Below are positions 20,656-29,236 of a DNA stretch of 64,000 nucleotides, one piece after another. Below the pieces are notes generated by a model, which was not told the origin of the DNA, ran no database searches, and worked only from the letters and a program-made list of their open reading frames with translations. The position numbers were made by a program, and so were the translations under genes. Where the stretch lies: positions 186,001-250,000 of the forward strand of contig NZ_LMDC01000029.1 in assembly GCF_001425705.1 (NCBI RefSeq), in the 5' to 3' direction. Within the stretch, counting starts at the first letter, position 1, and each line of letters opens with the position of its first letter. This DNA comes from Pelomonas sp. Root1217. Its GTDB lineage: Bacteria > Pseudomonadota > Gammaproteobacteria > Burkholderiales > Burkholderiaceae_C.

Positions 20656-21572
20656 GCGTGCTCTCCCTGCATGATCTCCAGGAACACGTCTTCGAGATCG
20701 GCGCGGCCGATCTCCAGGTCTTCGATCGGCACGCCCTGGCCCCGCAACTCGGCCAGCGTCGTCTCGACCTCGTGAGCGTCGTGCGCCGTCACCTGCACGA
20801 TGCGCCCCGTCACCCGCGCACGCGCCGCGATGTCAGGCGGCAGCGCGGCATCCGTCTTGAAACGCAGCATGGTGGACGCCGTACCCGCCAACAGCTGCGA
20901 GGTGCGGTCCAGTGCGACGATGCGACCGTTCTTCAGCATGCCGATGCGCTGGCACAAGGCCTCGGCTTCTTCGAGGTAGTGAGTGGTCAGCAGCACCGTG
21001 TGGCCTTCCTTGTTGAGGCGGGCAATGAACTGCCACAGCGTCTGGCGCAGCTCCACGTCGACACCGGCGGTCGGCTCGTCCAGCACGATGACCGGCGGGC
21101 GGTGCACCAGCGCCTGGGCCACCAGCACGCGGCGCTTCATGCCGCCGGACAGTTGGCGCATGTTGGCGTTGGCCTTGTCGGCCAGGCCCAGGTTGCTCAG
21201 CAGCTCGTCGATCCAGTCGTCGTTGCCATGCACGCCGAAATAGCCGCTCTGGATGCGCAGCGATTCGCGCACGCTGAAGAAGGGGTCGAACACCAGCTCC
21301 TGCGGCACCACGCCCAGCGCCTTGCGGGCGGCGGCATAGTCGTCGACGACGTCGTGGCCCATCACGCGCACGCGGCCCTCGCTGGCCTTGGCCAGGCCGG
21401 CCAGCACGCTGATCAGCGTCGTCTTGCCGGCACCGTTGGGGCCCAGCAGGCCGAAGAATTCACCGCAGTGGATGTCGAAACTGACACCGTCCAGCGCCTT
21501 CACCTGCCCTCCCCGGTATGTCTTCTTGACGTTCTCGAAGGCGATGGCGGGCGGGGAGGTCGGGTTCGGCAT
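20652..21572 (-). CDS. ABC-2 exporter ATP-binding protein
   Basis: 306 residues from the ATG at 21572; an upstream ATG would add 14 residues without family match. Walker A GPNGAGKTT, signature LSGGMKRRV, Walker B VIVLDEPTAGVD and the H-loop LLTTHY, as in YadG-type ATPases. Partner of the permease downstream. A TetR-family gene diverges 60 bases away and could control it. Confidence 0.92.
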   Translation of the reverse strand: MPNPTSPPAIAFENVKKTYRGGQVKALDGVSFDIHCGEFFGLLGPNGAGKTTLISVLAGLAKASEGRVRVMGHDVVDDYAAARKALGVVPQELVFDPFFSVRESLRIQSGYFGVHGNDDWIDELLSNLGLADKANANMRQLSGGMKRRVLVAQALVHRPPVIVLDEPTAGVDVELRQTLWQFIARLNKEGHTVLLTTHYLEEAEALCQRIGMLKNGRIVALDRTSQLLAGTASTMLRFKTDAALPPDIAARARVTGRIVQVTAHDAHEVETTLAELRGQGVPIEDLEIGRADLEDVFLEIMQGEHA

Positions 21573-21631
21573 GGGGCGCGATTCTAAAAGTCGCCCTGTT
21601 TCGGTGCCGATCACTGCCAGAATGACCCGCG

Positions 21632-22291
21632 ATGCCCACCCCCAAACGCCCCCGCCGCACCGCCGAGCGCATCCTGGAGGTCACGCTGGACCTCTTCAAC
21701 CGCTTCGGCGAGCCGAATGTGTCGACGACGCTGATCTCGGCCGAACTGAAGATCAGCCCGGGCAATCTCTACTACCACTACCCGGCCAAGGACGAACTCG
21801 TCAACGCGCTGTTCGGCCGCTACGAGGCAGAGCTGAACGAGCTGCTCGCCGCGGCTGACAACGTGCGCAACGTAGAGGACGGCTGGCTGTTCTTCCACAT
21901 GCTGTTCGAGCTCATCTGGAAGCACCGCTTCCTCTACCGCGACCTGAACGACCTGCTGTTCAAGAACCGCCGGCTGGAAACCCATTTCCAGACCCTGCTC
22001 GCCGCCAAGGAGCTGGCGATGCGCCAGGTGCTGTCAGGCCTGCACCTGGGCGGCGCGCTGAAGATGGACTTGCGCGAGGCCGCACCGACCGCGAACGCGA
22101 TGGTCGTCGTCGTCAGTTACTGGCTGAGCTATGAATACGTGCGCGACCCGCGCCGTGCACTGGAGCCCGAGCGCGCCGGCGCGGCGCTGATGCGCGGCGC
22201 CTTCCATGCATTGAGCCTGCTGCTACCCTACCTCGAGCCTGCTTCCAAGGAACACCTCTTCAAGCTCGCGGGCAATTACCAACAACCCTGA
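21632..22291 (+). CDS. TetR-family transcriptional regulator
   Basis: 219 residues. N-terminal helix-turn-helix: RILEVTLDLFNRFGEPNVST, then LKISPGNLYYHYPAKDELVNALF. The ligand domain is not one I can tie to a compound. It diverges from the ABC exporter and starts a + strand run that continues after 12 bases with the TPR-like gene, so either side is a possible target. The nearby storage-lipid genes also make a fatty-acyl ligand thinkable, but this is speculation. Confidence 0.88.
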   Translation: MPTPKRPRRTAERILEVTLDLFNRFGEPNVSTTLISAELKISPGNLYYHYPAKDELVNALFGRYEAELNELLAAADNVRNVEDGWLFFHMLFELIWKHRFLYRDLNDLLFKNRRLETHFQTLLAAKELAMRQVLSGLHLGGALKMDLREAAPTANAMVVVVSYWLSYEYVRDPRRALEPERAGAALMRGAFHALSLLLPYLEPASKEHLFKLAGNYQQP

Positions 22292-22303
22292 CGGAGACAA
22301 GCG

Positions 22304-23077
22304 ATGGCCAAGTGGACCGCCTTTCCCTATGACAACAGCGCGTTCGTTTACACCCCCGCCACGCTGAAGAAGCACTGGGCGCGGCTGCATGCCGGTGATG
22401 CCGAGCCTTTCCCCAAGGACGCCGCCGTCGTCCAGGCCTGGGCCCACTTCCATGCCGGCGACTTCCAGGCTGCCTATGACGCGGGCCTGGCCGCCGGTGG
22501 CGCCGGCATCACGGTCGCCAACAAGGCCCAGGGCATCTACGCCAACTACCTTGAGAAGAAGGAGAAGGTGAAGCTGGAGATGTTCCTGGAGATCGCCGAG
22601 CGCGCCGAAGCCCAACAGGGCGAGGAGCCCAAGAATCCCAACGCCTTCTACTGGCAGGCCTATGCCATCGGCCGCTACGGCCAGGGCATCAGCGTCGCCA
22701 AGGCGCTGGCTCAGGGCCTTGGCAGCAAGGTCAAGAACGCGTTGGAAACCACCATCGAACTCGCGCCCAAGCATGCCGACGCCCATATCGCGCTGGGTGC
22801 CTTCCACGCCGAAGTCATCGACAAGGTCGGCAAGCTGCTGGGCCGCACCCAAGGCGCCGACACGGCGACCGGCTTGAAGATGTTCGAGCAGGCCCTCAAG
22901 CTGAACCCGACCAGTGCCATCGCCATGATCGAACGCGCCAACGGCCTGGTCATGCTGGAGGGCGACAAGCGCATGAAGGAGGCCGAGAAGCTGTACGCCG
23001 ACGCGGCCGCCTGCGAGGCGATGGATGCGATGGAGTTGCTCGATATCGAGCTCGCCAAAGAGGAGCTTGAGGAATAG
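22304..23077 (+). CDS. TPR-like repeat protein, unknown role
   Basis: 257 residues, no clear signal peptide. Helical repeats of TPR type: FYWQAYAIGRYGQGISVAKALAQG, PKHADAHIALGAFHAEVIDKVG, and NPTSAIAMIERANGLVMLEGD. The end is strongly acidic (LLDIELAKEELEE). It follows the TetR gene by 12 bases with a GGAG-type ribosome site and precedes the small secreted-protein cluster. TPR proteins scaffold other proteins; no partner can be named. Confidence 0.75.
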   Translation: MAKWTAFPYDNSAFVYTPATLKKHWARLHAGDAEPFPKDAAVVQAWAHFHAGDFQAAYDAGLAAGGAGITVANKAQGIYANYLEKKEKVKLEMFLEIAERAEAQQGEEPKNPNAFYWQAYAIGRYGQGISVAKALAQGLGSKVKNALETTIELAPKHADAHIALGAFHAEVIDKVGKLLGRTQGADTATGLKMFEQALKLNPTSAIAMIERANGLVMLEGDKRMKEAEKLYADAAACEAMDAMELLDIELAKEELEE

Positions 23078-23216
23078 TCGAGCATTAGTTCACGGCACGC
23101 GGTCCGGGTCGTGAACTCCGTCACGACCCAGTCTCCCGCGGCTCCGGGGGTGCAAGGCAACGCGTCGCGGCGTAAGCTTCGTTCCCATCAGCCACCCCCC
23201 CACACGAGACCGCGCC

Positions 23217-23558
23217 ATGAAGTTCCTGATCCCCGCTTTCGCTGCCGTCACCGTCTTTGCCGCCCAAGCCGGCAACAACGCCACGCCCGAGCAGGCCGAA
23301 CTGCGCGCCGAGTGCGCCAAGAGCTACACAGACACCAGCAGCGTCGCCACGCCGGTCGCTTCGAACGAGTACCAGTTCGTCTACGCCAACGGCAAGTACA
23401 AGGGCGAAGCCAAGCCGGGCAAACTGCTGGCCTGCACCGAGCAGCAGTACGCTGCCTACCTGGACAAGGCCGACCCGGCCAAGGTGATGGCTGCCTACCC
23501 GACGGCCGCCGGCCGCCCGACAGCTGTCAAGAAGAAGGCCGAGCCTTTCCGTCTGTGA
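23217..23558 (+). CDS. Small secreted two-cysteine protein, paralogue 1
   Basis: 113 residues; unknown family. Signal peptide of about 18 residues ending AQA. Mature part has ELRAECAKSYTD, later LLACTEQQYAAYLDKADPAK, then VMAAYPTAAGRP and a lysine-rich tail. Two cysteines could pair. Shares C-x-x-S/A-Y, C-T/D-E-x-Q, YL-D/E-KADP and YPxAAG with the next two genes. A strong terminator follows, so it has its own transcript end. Confidence 0.8.
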   Translation: MKFLIPAFAAVTVFAAQAGNNATPEQAELRAECAKSYTDTSSVATPVASNEYQFVYANGKYKGEAKPGKLLACTEQQYAAYLDKADPAKVMAAYPTAAGRPTAVKKKAEPFRL

Positions 23559-23605
23559 GTCGCATGTGATTCGCCGCTGATCGTTTTCAAATCGTCAGCC
23601 AACGA

Positions 23606-23634
23606 GGCGCCCTGCGGGGCGCCTTTTGTTTTTT
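23606..23634 (+). terminator. Rho-independent terminator after small secreted paralogue 1
   Basis: GGCGCCC, loop TGCG, GGGCGCC, then TTTTGTTTTTT: a seven-pair GC stem with a long T tract, the clearest terminator in the window. Confidence 0.9.
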
Positions 23635-23687
23635 CGGCGCGGCCGACCTAATGTTGAAAGTCACTGGAATTTCCAAGGAGCCACGCC

Positions 23688-24029
23688 GTGAAGACCCTCA
23701 TCGCCACCCTGGCCTGCCTGGCCAGCACCGTCGCCCTCGCCGACGACGCCGACATGCAAAAGGCCCGGTCCGAATTGCGCACCGGCTGCGCACAGAGCTA
23801 CGCCAGCTTCAGCGCCCATCACCCAGCCGGCAATGCACCCGAATACCGCGGCGACAAGTACCCGGGCGACACCCAGTACTACGGCGACGCCAAGCCCTGC
23901 ACCGAAGAGCAACTGGCCGCCTACCTCGACAAGGCCGACCCCGCCCTCGTCATGCGCGGCTACCCCTCCGCCGCCGGCCGCCCCAAGGCCAAGAAGCCGG
24001 CCACGGCGCCTTCTGCACCCAAGGGCTGA
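23688..24029 (+). CDS. Small secreted two-cysteine protein, paralogue 2
   Basis: 113 residues, signal peptide of about 18 residues ending ALA. Mature part: ELRTGCAQSYASFS, a tyrosine-rich middle (YRGDKYPGDTQYYGDAKPC), TEEQLAAYLDKADPALV and GYPSAAGRP, then KAKKPA tail. Same layout as paralogues 1 and 3. A GGAG ribosome site lies before the ATG. Function unknown; exported by signal peptide, probably periplasmic. Confidence 0.8.
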   Translation: MKTLIATLACLASTVALADDADMQKARSELRTGCAQSYASFSAHHPAGNAPEYRGDKYPGDTQYYGDAKPCTEEQLAAYLDKADPALVMRGYPSAAGRPKAKKPATAPSAPKG

Positions 24030-24037
24030 GTCGATAC

Positions 24038-24059
24038 AAAGGCGCTTTCGGGCGCCTTT
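24038..24059 (+). terminator. Hairpin after small secreted paralogue 2
   Basis: AAAGGCGC, loop TTTCGG, GCGCCTTT: eight pairs ending in only three T. Probable weak terminator between paralogues 2 and 3. Confidence 0.6.
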
Positions 24060-24138
24060 CGATTGGTGCGATGCGGCGTGCATTTGCTTGCACTTGAGCG
24101 TAGCCTTGCACTCACCTTGAGCAGCAAGGAGGTCCGCC

Positions 24139-24498
24139 ATGAGAACCCTCGCAGTCACCATTGCGTCTCTGGTCACCGCGCTGCCGGCCTTCGCGGCCGA
24201 CACACCGGCCACCTACGCCCAGGCCGTGTTGCGCGATGGTTGCGCCCAGGCCTATGCCAGCCACGTCGCCACATACTTCGCCGCAGGTGCGGTAGCGCCG
24301 ACCTTCACCGGCGAACGCCCCAAGGGCGACCACCGGTACTACAACGACGCCAAGCCCTGCGACGAAGCGCAGTACGCGTCCTATCTGGAGAAGGCCGACC
24401 CGGCCACGGTGGCGATGGCCTATCCCACCGCCGCCGGCAAGGCCAAGTCCAAGAAGGCCAACGCCGTCACGGCGGCGGCGGTGCCCAAGTCGAAGTGA
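24139..24498 (+). CDS. Small secreted two-cysteine protein, paralogue 3
   Basis: 119 residues, signal peptide ending AFA near residue 19. Mature part: VLRDGCAQAYASH, a basic/tyrosine middle (GERPKGDHRYYNDAKPC), DEAQYASYLEKADPATV, AYPTAAGK and a lysine/alanine tail. Preceded by AGCAAGGAGG, a strong ribosome site. Converges on the wax ester synthase gene eight bases on. The three paralogues differ enough to be an old duplication. Confidence 0.8.
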   Translation: MRTLAVTIASLVTALPAFAADTPATYAQAVLRDGCAQAYASHVATYFAAGAVAPTFTGERPKGDHRYYNDAKPCDEAQYASYLEKADPATVAMAYPTAAGKAKSKKANAVTAAAVPKSK

Positions 24499-24506
24499 GC
24501 AGGGTC

Positions 24507-25946
24507 TCAGGCTGCGTCCTGCCCCCACGGCATCATCAATGACAGCATCAGGAGCTTCTCGAACTCCGGTGCAAAGTTGGCGATGATGGCCTCGGGGTCG
24601 GGGCACAGGCCGGTGTCGGTGATGAGGCCGAACTGCACGCGGCCGGCATAGGTCAGGATGCTGACGCCCATGCCGATGTCGCCGGACTGCGGCACCCAGA
24701 ACATCACCTTCTCGACCGTCGAGCCACAGAACTTGAGCGCCTCGGCAGGCCCCGGCACATTGGTCATGACCGCCGTCGCCTTCTTGGCGAACAGGTTCAA
24801 CATCGCATGCTGCACCGGCTTGATCAGCAGGCCGGCCACAGACAGCAGGCCGAAGGCCATCACCGGCTGGAAGCTGCCCTTGAGCTCGCTCATGCGCGCG
24901 CGCACCGCGAACAGCCGCTCGACAGGGTTGGCGATGCCGATGGGCAGCACCAGCGGCACCAGGCCGAAACGGTTGCCGAGTTGCCAGGCCTGCTCCAGCG
25001 GCCGCAGGTTGACCGGCACCATGGCGCGGATCTCCTTGCCTGCCGGGTCCTCGCCCTTGTCCGCCAGGTAGCGGCCGATGGCGCCGGCTGCGCAGGCCAG
25101 CAGCACGTCGTTGATGGACGCGCCCAAGGCCTTGCCGACCGCCTTGACCTCGTCCAGCGCCAGGCTGTCATCCCAGGCCACGGTTTTCTTCGACCCCGGC
25201 TTGCCCTTGAGGCGCGTCGGCGAATCGTCGGGCATCAGCGCGAAGGCGGCCACGTCGGACACGGCCTGGTAGCCCATGCGGGCCATCTCCAGCGACGAAT
25301 CCATCGGCGTGTCACCACGCATGGCCAGGTCCACGCCCTTGGCCACGCCCTTGCCGGTCATGCCGATGGCCTTGACGGTCAGGTTGCTGATCGGTCGCAG
25401 GAAGGCGTCGAGCAGCCAGTCGGACTCGCCGGGCTCTTCCACATCCTTTGCCGCGCGCTTGGGCGGCGCCTTGCCGCCGTCGGTGATGGACAGCATGACG
25501 GCGATCAGCGCGATGCCGTCGGCAATGCAATGGTGGATGCGGGCAATCAACGCGCTCGTGCCGTCGCCCATGTCCTCGATGAGCTGGAACTGCCACAGCG
25601 GGTGGGCCGGGTCCAGCGCTTCAGAGCACAGCTCGGCAACACGCTCGCGCAGCACCTCGTCACGGCTCTGGCCGCGCAGGGGCAGCGGCACCTCGGCGAC
25701 GACGTGGCGGGCGATGTCGAAATCCTTGTCGGCCACCCACTGCGCACCCAGCAAGGCGTCGTCGACGACCTTCTGCCTGAAGCGCGGGTACTGCAGCAAG
25801 CGCTCGGCGACGCGCTCGCGCAGGGCGGCCAGCGTGATGCCGGGGCGGATGGACCAGACCCCGACGATCATCATCAGGTTGGCTTCAGTGTCCATGCGCA
25901 GCCAGGCGGTATCCACCTTGGACATGCGTTCGCTGCTGGGGCCCAT
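24507..25946 (-). CDS. Wax ester synthase / diacylglycerol acyltransferase
   Basis: 479 residues, WS/DGAT length. Active-site HHCIADG (HHxxxDG) near residue 134, a WQFQLIEDMGDG segment before it, and C-terminal ATAVMTNVPGPAEALKFCG, family hallmarks. It esterifies acyl-CoA with fatty alcohols or diacylglycerol, making storage lipids at the membrane. Diverges from the acyl-CoA-binding protein gene, 97 bases away; the pair suggests shared control. Confidence 0.92.
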   Translation of the reverse strand: MGPSSERMSKVDTAWLRMDTEANLMMIVGVWSIRPGITLAALRERVAERLLQYPRFRQKVVDDALLGAQWVADKDFDIARHVVAEVPLPLRGQSRDEVLRERVAELCSEALDPAHPLWQFQLIEDMGDGTSALIARIHHCIADGIALIAVMLSITDGGKAPPKRAAKDVEEPGESDWLLDAFLRPISNLTVKAIGMTGKGVAKGVDLAMRGDTPMDSSLEMARMGYQAVSDVAAFALMPDDSPTRLKGKPGSKKTVAWDDSLALDEVKAVGKALGASINDVLLACAAGAIGRYLADKGEDPAGKEIRAMVPVNLRPLEQAWQLGNRFGLVPLVLPIGIANPVERLFAVRARMSELKGSFQPVMAFGLLSVAGLLIKPVQHAMLNLFAKKATAVMTNVPGPAEALKFCGSTVEKVMFWVPQSGDIGMGVSILTYAGRVQFGLITDTGLCPDPEAIIANFAPEFEKLLMLSLMMPWGQDAA

Positions 25947-25996
25947 GCGTCTCCTCGGATTCGTTATTGGCCGGGCCTAAACTCGGCGGCCCGTCG

Positions 25997-26018
25997 GTCG
26001 ATTGTCATGAGAATCGAC
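25997..26018. promoter_or_regulatory. Inverted repeat in the WS/DGAT - ACBP divergent promoter region
   Basis: GTCGATT, 8-base spacer, AATCGAC, in the 97-base gap between diverging lipid genes and 25 bases before the ACBP start. Length and position suit a dimeric repressor such as a TetR-type protein; the TetR gene at 21.6 kb is a candidate, unproven. Confidence 0.4.
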
Positions 26019-26043
26019 GGCCCAATCAGCCTGGAGAACCCCC

Positions 26044-26295
26044 GTGAGCCTGAAAGACCAATTCGAAGCCGCCGTCGCCGACTCCAAGAACCTGGCCGAG
26101 CGGCCGGACAACATGACGCTGCTGAAGCTCTATGCGCTCTACAAGCAAGGCAGCGCCGGCGACGTCGACGGCAAGCGCCCCGGCTTCACCGACATGGTCG
26201 GCCGCGCCAAATGGGATGCCTGGAACGAGCTCAAGGGCACGAGCAACGATGACGCAATGCAGCAATACATCGACCTGATCGAATCTTTGAAATAA
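26044..26295 (+). CDS. Acyl-CoA-binding protein
   Basis: 83 residues, full ACBP domain. LKDQFEAAVADSKNL, then LLKLYALYKQGSAGDVDGKRPG and KWDAWNELKGTSNDDAM carry the conserved tyrosines, lysines and KW-AW pattern that bind the acyl-CoA head. ACBP is uncommon in bacteria; next to WS/DGAT it probably buffers acyl-CoA for storage-lipid synthesis. Confidence 0.94.
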   Translation: MSLKDQFEAAVADSKNLAERPDNMTLLKLYALYKQGSAGDVDGKRPGFTDMVGRAKWDAWNELKGTSNDDAMQQYIDLIESLK

Positions 26296-26340
26296 GCGGC
26301 TCAGCCGCTTTGAGAGAACCGGCCTTCAGGCCGGTTTCTT
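26294..26340 (+). terminator. Double hairpin after the acyl-CoA-binding protein gene
   Basis: AAGCGGC-TCA-GCCGCTT (26294-26310, overlapping the stop codon) followed by AACCGGCC-TTCA-GGCCGGTT (26317-26336) and TCTT. The second hairpin contains the stop codon of the convergent PHA-system gene in its loop, so it serves both directions. Confidence 0.75.
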
Positions 26341-26652
26341 CTTGGCCGGCGCCTTCTTCTTGTTGGCCGCCAGCAGCACATCGAGTTCCTTCTCGATCTC
26401 GCCCTCGATGGTCTTCTTGAAGGCGCCGAGCAGGAAGCCGAGCTGGGCCACCAGCTCGAAATGATCGGGCGCCACCGTCAGCTCGCCCTTCACGCCGCTG
26501 CGCGTGAACTCCACCGTGTCGCTGAACTCGCCCTCCAGCACCGTGCACTCCATGTCGAACTTCTCCTCGACCTGCTCGGCCCATTTCCAGGCAATCTCGC
26601 GGGCCTTCTTCAGCCCCAGGTCGTGGTCGCGGTGAATGCGGATCTCGGCCAT
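26326..26652 (-). CDS. Polyhydroxyalkanoic acid system family protein
   Basis: 108 residues from the ATG at 26652. AEIRIHRDHDLGLKKAREIA, WKWAEQVEEKFDMEC and GVKGELTVAPDHFEL match the PHA_gran_rgn family, small proteins linked to polyhydroxyalkanoate granules. The end is a lysine/alanine tail (NKKKAPAKKKPA), like those of DNA- or granule-binding proteins. A longer frame exists upstream but lacks family similarity. Confidence 0.85.
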   Translation of the reverse strand: MAEIRIHRDHDLGLKKAREIAWKWAEQVEEKFDMECTVLEGEFSDTVEFTRSGVKGELTVAPDHFELVAQLGFLLGAFKKTIEGEIEKELDVLLAANKKKAPAKKKPA

Positions 26653-26768
26653 CAGCGGCTCTCCGTTGTCTCGTGCCGCGCACTCTACCGCTGGCGTTGG
26701 GTTTACACGCATACTCGGTGCGCCAAAAAATGTCTGGCACAAAGCCAGCTGAAGTCCAGGGAGGATCC

Positions 26769-27536
26769 ATGCGCCTCGTCGACCCCGACCCGCTCTGCCT
26801 CGATCCGCTCATGGAGGGGCTGACGAATTTCCGCGCGCCCGAGCCCGACCATGAACAGGCTGTCTACTGGTTCCGCGTCGCCGCCGACGCGGGCGACACC
26901 GAGGGACTGGCCATGTTCGCCCTCTGCCAGCTTGAGGGCCTGGGCCTGCCGCGGGACCCGGTGCAGGCCCGCGAACGGCTGGAGCGCGCCTCCAGCGAAG
27001 GCAGCCTGACCGCCAAATACCATCTCGGCCGCGCCCTCGTCGCCGGCTGGGGTGGCGACCCCGACGCGCCGCGCGGCGTGGCGCTCTACACCGTCGCCGC
27101 ATCCCAAGGCCATGCCGATGCCACCTTCAACCTGGCCGCCTGCCTGGAGTCGGGCTGGGGCTGCCAGCCCGACCGCCTGGCCGCCAAGGCCCTGTACATG
27201 CGCGCCCGCGCTATGGGCAGCCGGCTGAAGGCCCCAGGCCTGCGCATCCGCGAGCGCGAGCTGGAGGCGGTGCGCGAACTCGCGCGTCGCATGGAGCACG
27301 GCGGCGAACTGGCGCGCGCCATCGAGGATCGCCAGCACGAGATCATGCTGATTCACGAGCTCGCCCAGACTCCCCCGCGCAAGGCCATGCTGAGCGTCAG
27401 GCAGCGCCGCCGGCTGCTGCATGTCGCCAGCGCCATGGCCATCATCGCCGGCCTCGCCGCGGCCCTGGCCGGCCTGTTCGGCTGGCGCAACAGCCACCCG
27501 CTGGCGCGTGATTCCGGCCCCACCTCCATCGCCTGA
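26769..27536 (+). CDS. Sel1-repeat protein with C-terminal membrane anchor
   Basis: 255 residues from the ATG at 26769 (GGGAGGATCC before it). Sel1-type helical repeats: AVYWFRVAADAGDTEGLAMF, ARERLERASSEGSLTAKYHL and VALYTVAASQGHADATFNLA. A basic segment RQRRR and a hydrophobic helix (VASAMAIIAGLAAALAGLFG) close the protein, predicting a cytoplasmic repeat domain anchored by its tail. Role unknown. Confidence 0.8.
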   Translation: MRLVDPDPLCLDPLMEGLTNFRAPEPDHEQAVYWFRVAADAGDTEGLAMFALCQLEGLGLPRDPVQARERLERASSEGSLTAKYHLGRALVAGWGGDPDAPRGVALYTVAASQGHADATFNLAACLESGWGCQPDRLAAKALYMRARAMGSRLKAPGLRIRERELEAVRELARRMEHGGELARAIEDRQHEIMLIHELAQTPPRKAMLSVRQRRRLLHVASAMAIIAGLAAALAGLFGWRNSHPLARDSGPTSIA

Positions 27537-27619
27537 ACCTGCTCCGCAGGCTGCCGTTCAACACCCACTTGATCGATGCCGCTCCCTCGTCTGCGGCTGC
27601 ATGGCCCTGGGCGAGAGGT

Positions 27620-28144
27620 TCAGCTGCGCACCAACGGCTGCCTCGGATGCAGCCTCGCCATCGTCAACGCATCCACGTAGACACCATCACGCAAGGCATA
27701 GGCCCTGAGCCGCCCCTCGTGCTCGAAACCATGGCGCTCGTACAGCCGGATCGCTCGCGCGTTGTCCTGGTAGACCGTCAATTCCACGCGCAGCACCTGC
27801 GCCCAGTTGTCGGCGTAGTCCAGCAGCGCAGTCATCAGCGCACCGCCGATGCCCTGCCCCTGCGCAGCGGTCGACACCGAGATGCCGAGCGCCATCGCAT
27901 GGCGGCGGCGCACTTGGGCGCCAACCGGGTGCAAGCCGGCGCTGCCAAGCAGCTTGCCATCGCGCTCGGCCAGCAGGAACAGCTCGGGCGAGCCGGCGAC
28001 GGGTGGCGTGCTCAGGCGCTGCTGCCACAGCTCAGCATTGGCGTACGGCAGCTGCAGCAGGCCAGGAAAGATGTCTGGCTCGGCCAGATGCTCGGCAACC
28101 GCAGCGGCATCACTGGGCCGGGCGCGTCGCAGGATCAGTGTCAT
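27620..28144 (-). CDS. GNAT-family N-acetyltransferase
   Basis: 174 residues from the ATG at 28144; an ATG five codons up is possible. Acetyl-CoA-binding motif A is AAQGQGIGGALMTALLDYA, followed by LRVELTVYQDNARAIRLYER and HGFEHEGRLRAYA, as in small ribosomal-protein or amino-acid acetyltransferases. Substrate unknown. It overlaps the end of the aminopeptidase-like gene by 35 bases on the same strand. Confidence 0.88.
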   Translation of the reverse strand: MTLILRRARPSDAAAVAEHLAEPDIFPGLLQLPYANAELWQQRLSTPPVAGSPELFLLAERDGKLLGSAGLHPVGAQVRRRHAMALGISVSTAAQGQGIGGALMTALLDYADNWAQVLRVELTVYQDNARAIRLYERHGFEHEGRLRAYALRDGVYVDALTMARLHPRQPLVRS

Positions 28145-29210
28145 GGGGCCCTTGCTCAAGATGCTTCAATGTAGCCCGACGCTCCTCGCGCGGCAGTGGT
28201 TTCAGCCGTTCAACGGCCACGTGAAACTTCACCCAGTCGCGCCCCTCGTGCTCGAACAGGCGCATGAAGGCCGGCACCAGTTCGTCATAGGCCGACAGGA
28301 TGGCGAAGCTGGCGTTGTTGGCACGCTGGAACCAGGCTTCGTAGCCCGGCGCTTCCTTGGGCGCGCGCTCACGCAGCTCGGCCATGACCGCGGCCTTTGC
28401 GGAAGCACGAGACTCGGCCGGGCCGGCGTAAACCGCTTTGAGCTTGTCGCGCCCTTCCCGTGCCAACGCCAGGAAGCGCGCCCGCCGCGCCCGCCCGGCC
28501 TCGAAGGCGGCCAGGGCCTCGGGCTTGCCGGCCAGCCATTCGCGGGCGCCCAGCATCTCGACCGCGGTCGCATAGGCCTCGTTGAAGCCGGTGTCGTCGC
28601 TGGTGTAGACGCGCTGATGGGTCAGCTCGTGGAAGATCATGGCCGCCAGTTCGCCCTCGGGGTAGCGGATGAAGGTGTTCAGCAGCGGGTCGCCGCCGAA
28701 CCAGCGGCTCCAGCCCAGCGTCGAATAGGCGGGAATGGGCTGCACCTGCACCTCCCAGCCCTCGGCCTTCAGCTCGTCGGCGTGGCGCTGCGCGGCATCG
28801 CGGTCGAACCAGCCCTGGTAGCCAGCGCAGCCCATGATGGGATAGCACCAGGTCTTGAGCTGGAAGCCGAACTCGGGCGCGGCGACGATATTCCAGACGA
28901 CGGCCGGTCGCTTGAGGTCGGCATAGCGGCGGTAGCTGTTGTTGTCGGGCAGCGCGAGGCGCGCGCTGGCGAAGTCGCGGATCTGCTGCGTCAGCTTCAG
29001 CCGCTCGGCCAGCTCGGGTGGGGTGGCCGGGTCGGCCAGCCAGTCGCTGACCGGCCTGGCCGCACGAATGATGCCGAGGTGGCCGCCGGCGGCCTGGCCC
29101 CAATGGCCCACCGCGCCACAGCCGCTCAGGGACAGCGCAGCGACGGCAACGAGCAGGGCGCGTGCAGAGATCAAGCGAAATGGCGATGCGAATGGAGCCC
29201 CGATTGTCAC
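28110..29210 (-). CDS. Aminopeptidase-like lipoprotein (PF10023 type)
   Basis: About 366 residues from a GTG at 29210; GTG 29213 or TTG 29174 (354 residues) are alternatives, since no ATG is near. Lipoprotein signal with lipobox LSGC after ALLVAVAALSLSG. The zinc motif is MIFHELTHQRVY (HExxH), followed by NEAYATAVE, as in the 'putative aminopeptidase' family of proteobacteria; GWSRWFGGDPLLNTF lies just before it. Expected in the periplasm, lipid-anchored. Precedes the GNAT gene with overlap. Confidence 0.82.
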   Translation of the reverse strand: MTIGAPFASPFRLISARALLVAVAALSLSGCGAVGHWGQAAGGHLGIIRAARPVSDWLADPATPPELAERLKLTQQIRDFASARLALPDNNSYRRYADLKRPAVVWNIVAAPEFGFQLKTWCYPIMGCAGYQGWFDRDAAQRHADELKAEGWEVQVQPIPAYSTLGWSRWFGGDPLLNTFIRYPEGELAAMIFHELTHQRVYTSDDTGFNEAYATAVEMLGAREWLAGKPEALAAFEAGRARRARFLALAREGRDKLKAVYAGPAESRASAKAAVMAELRERAPKEAPGYEAWFQRANNASFAILSAYDELVPAFMRLFEHEGRDWVKFHVAVERLKPLPREERRATLKHLEQGPHDTDPATRPAQ

Positions 29211-29236
29211 CACCCGCCTCGCCGCGCAAGTAACCG

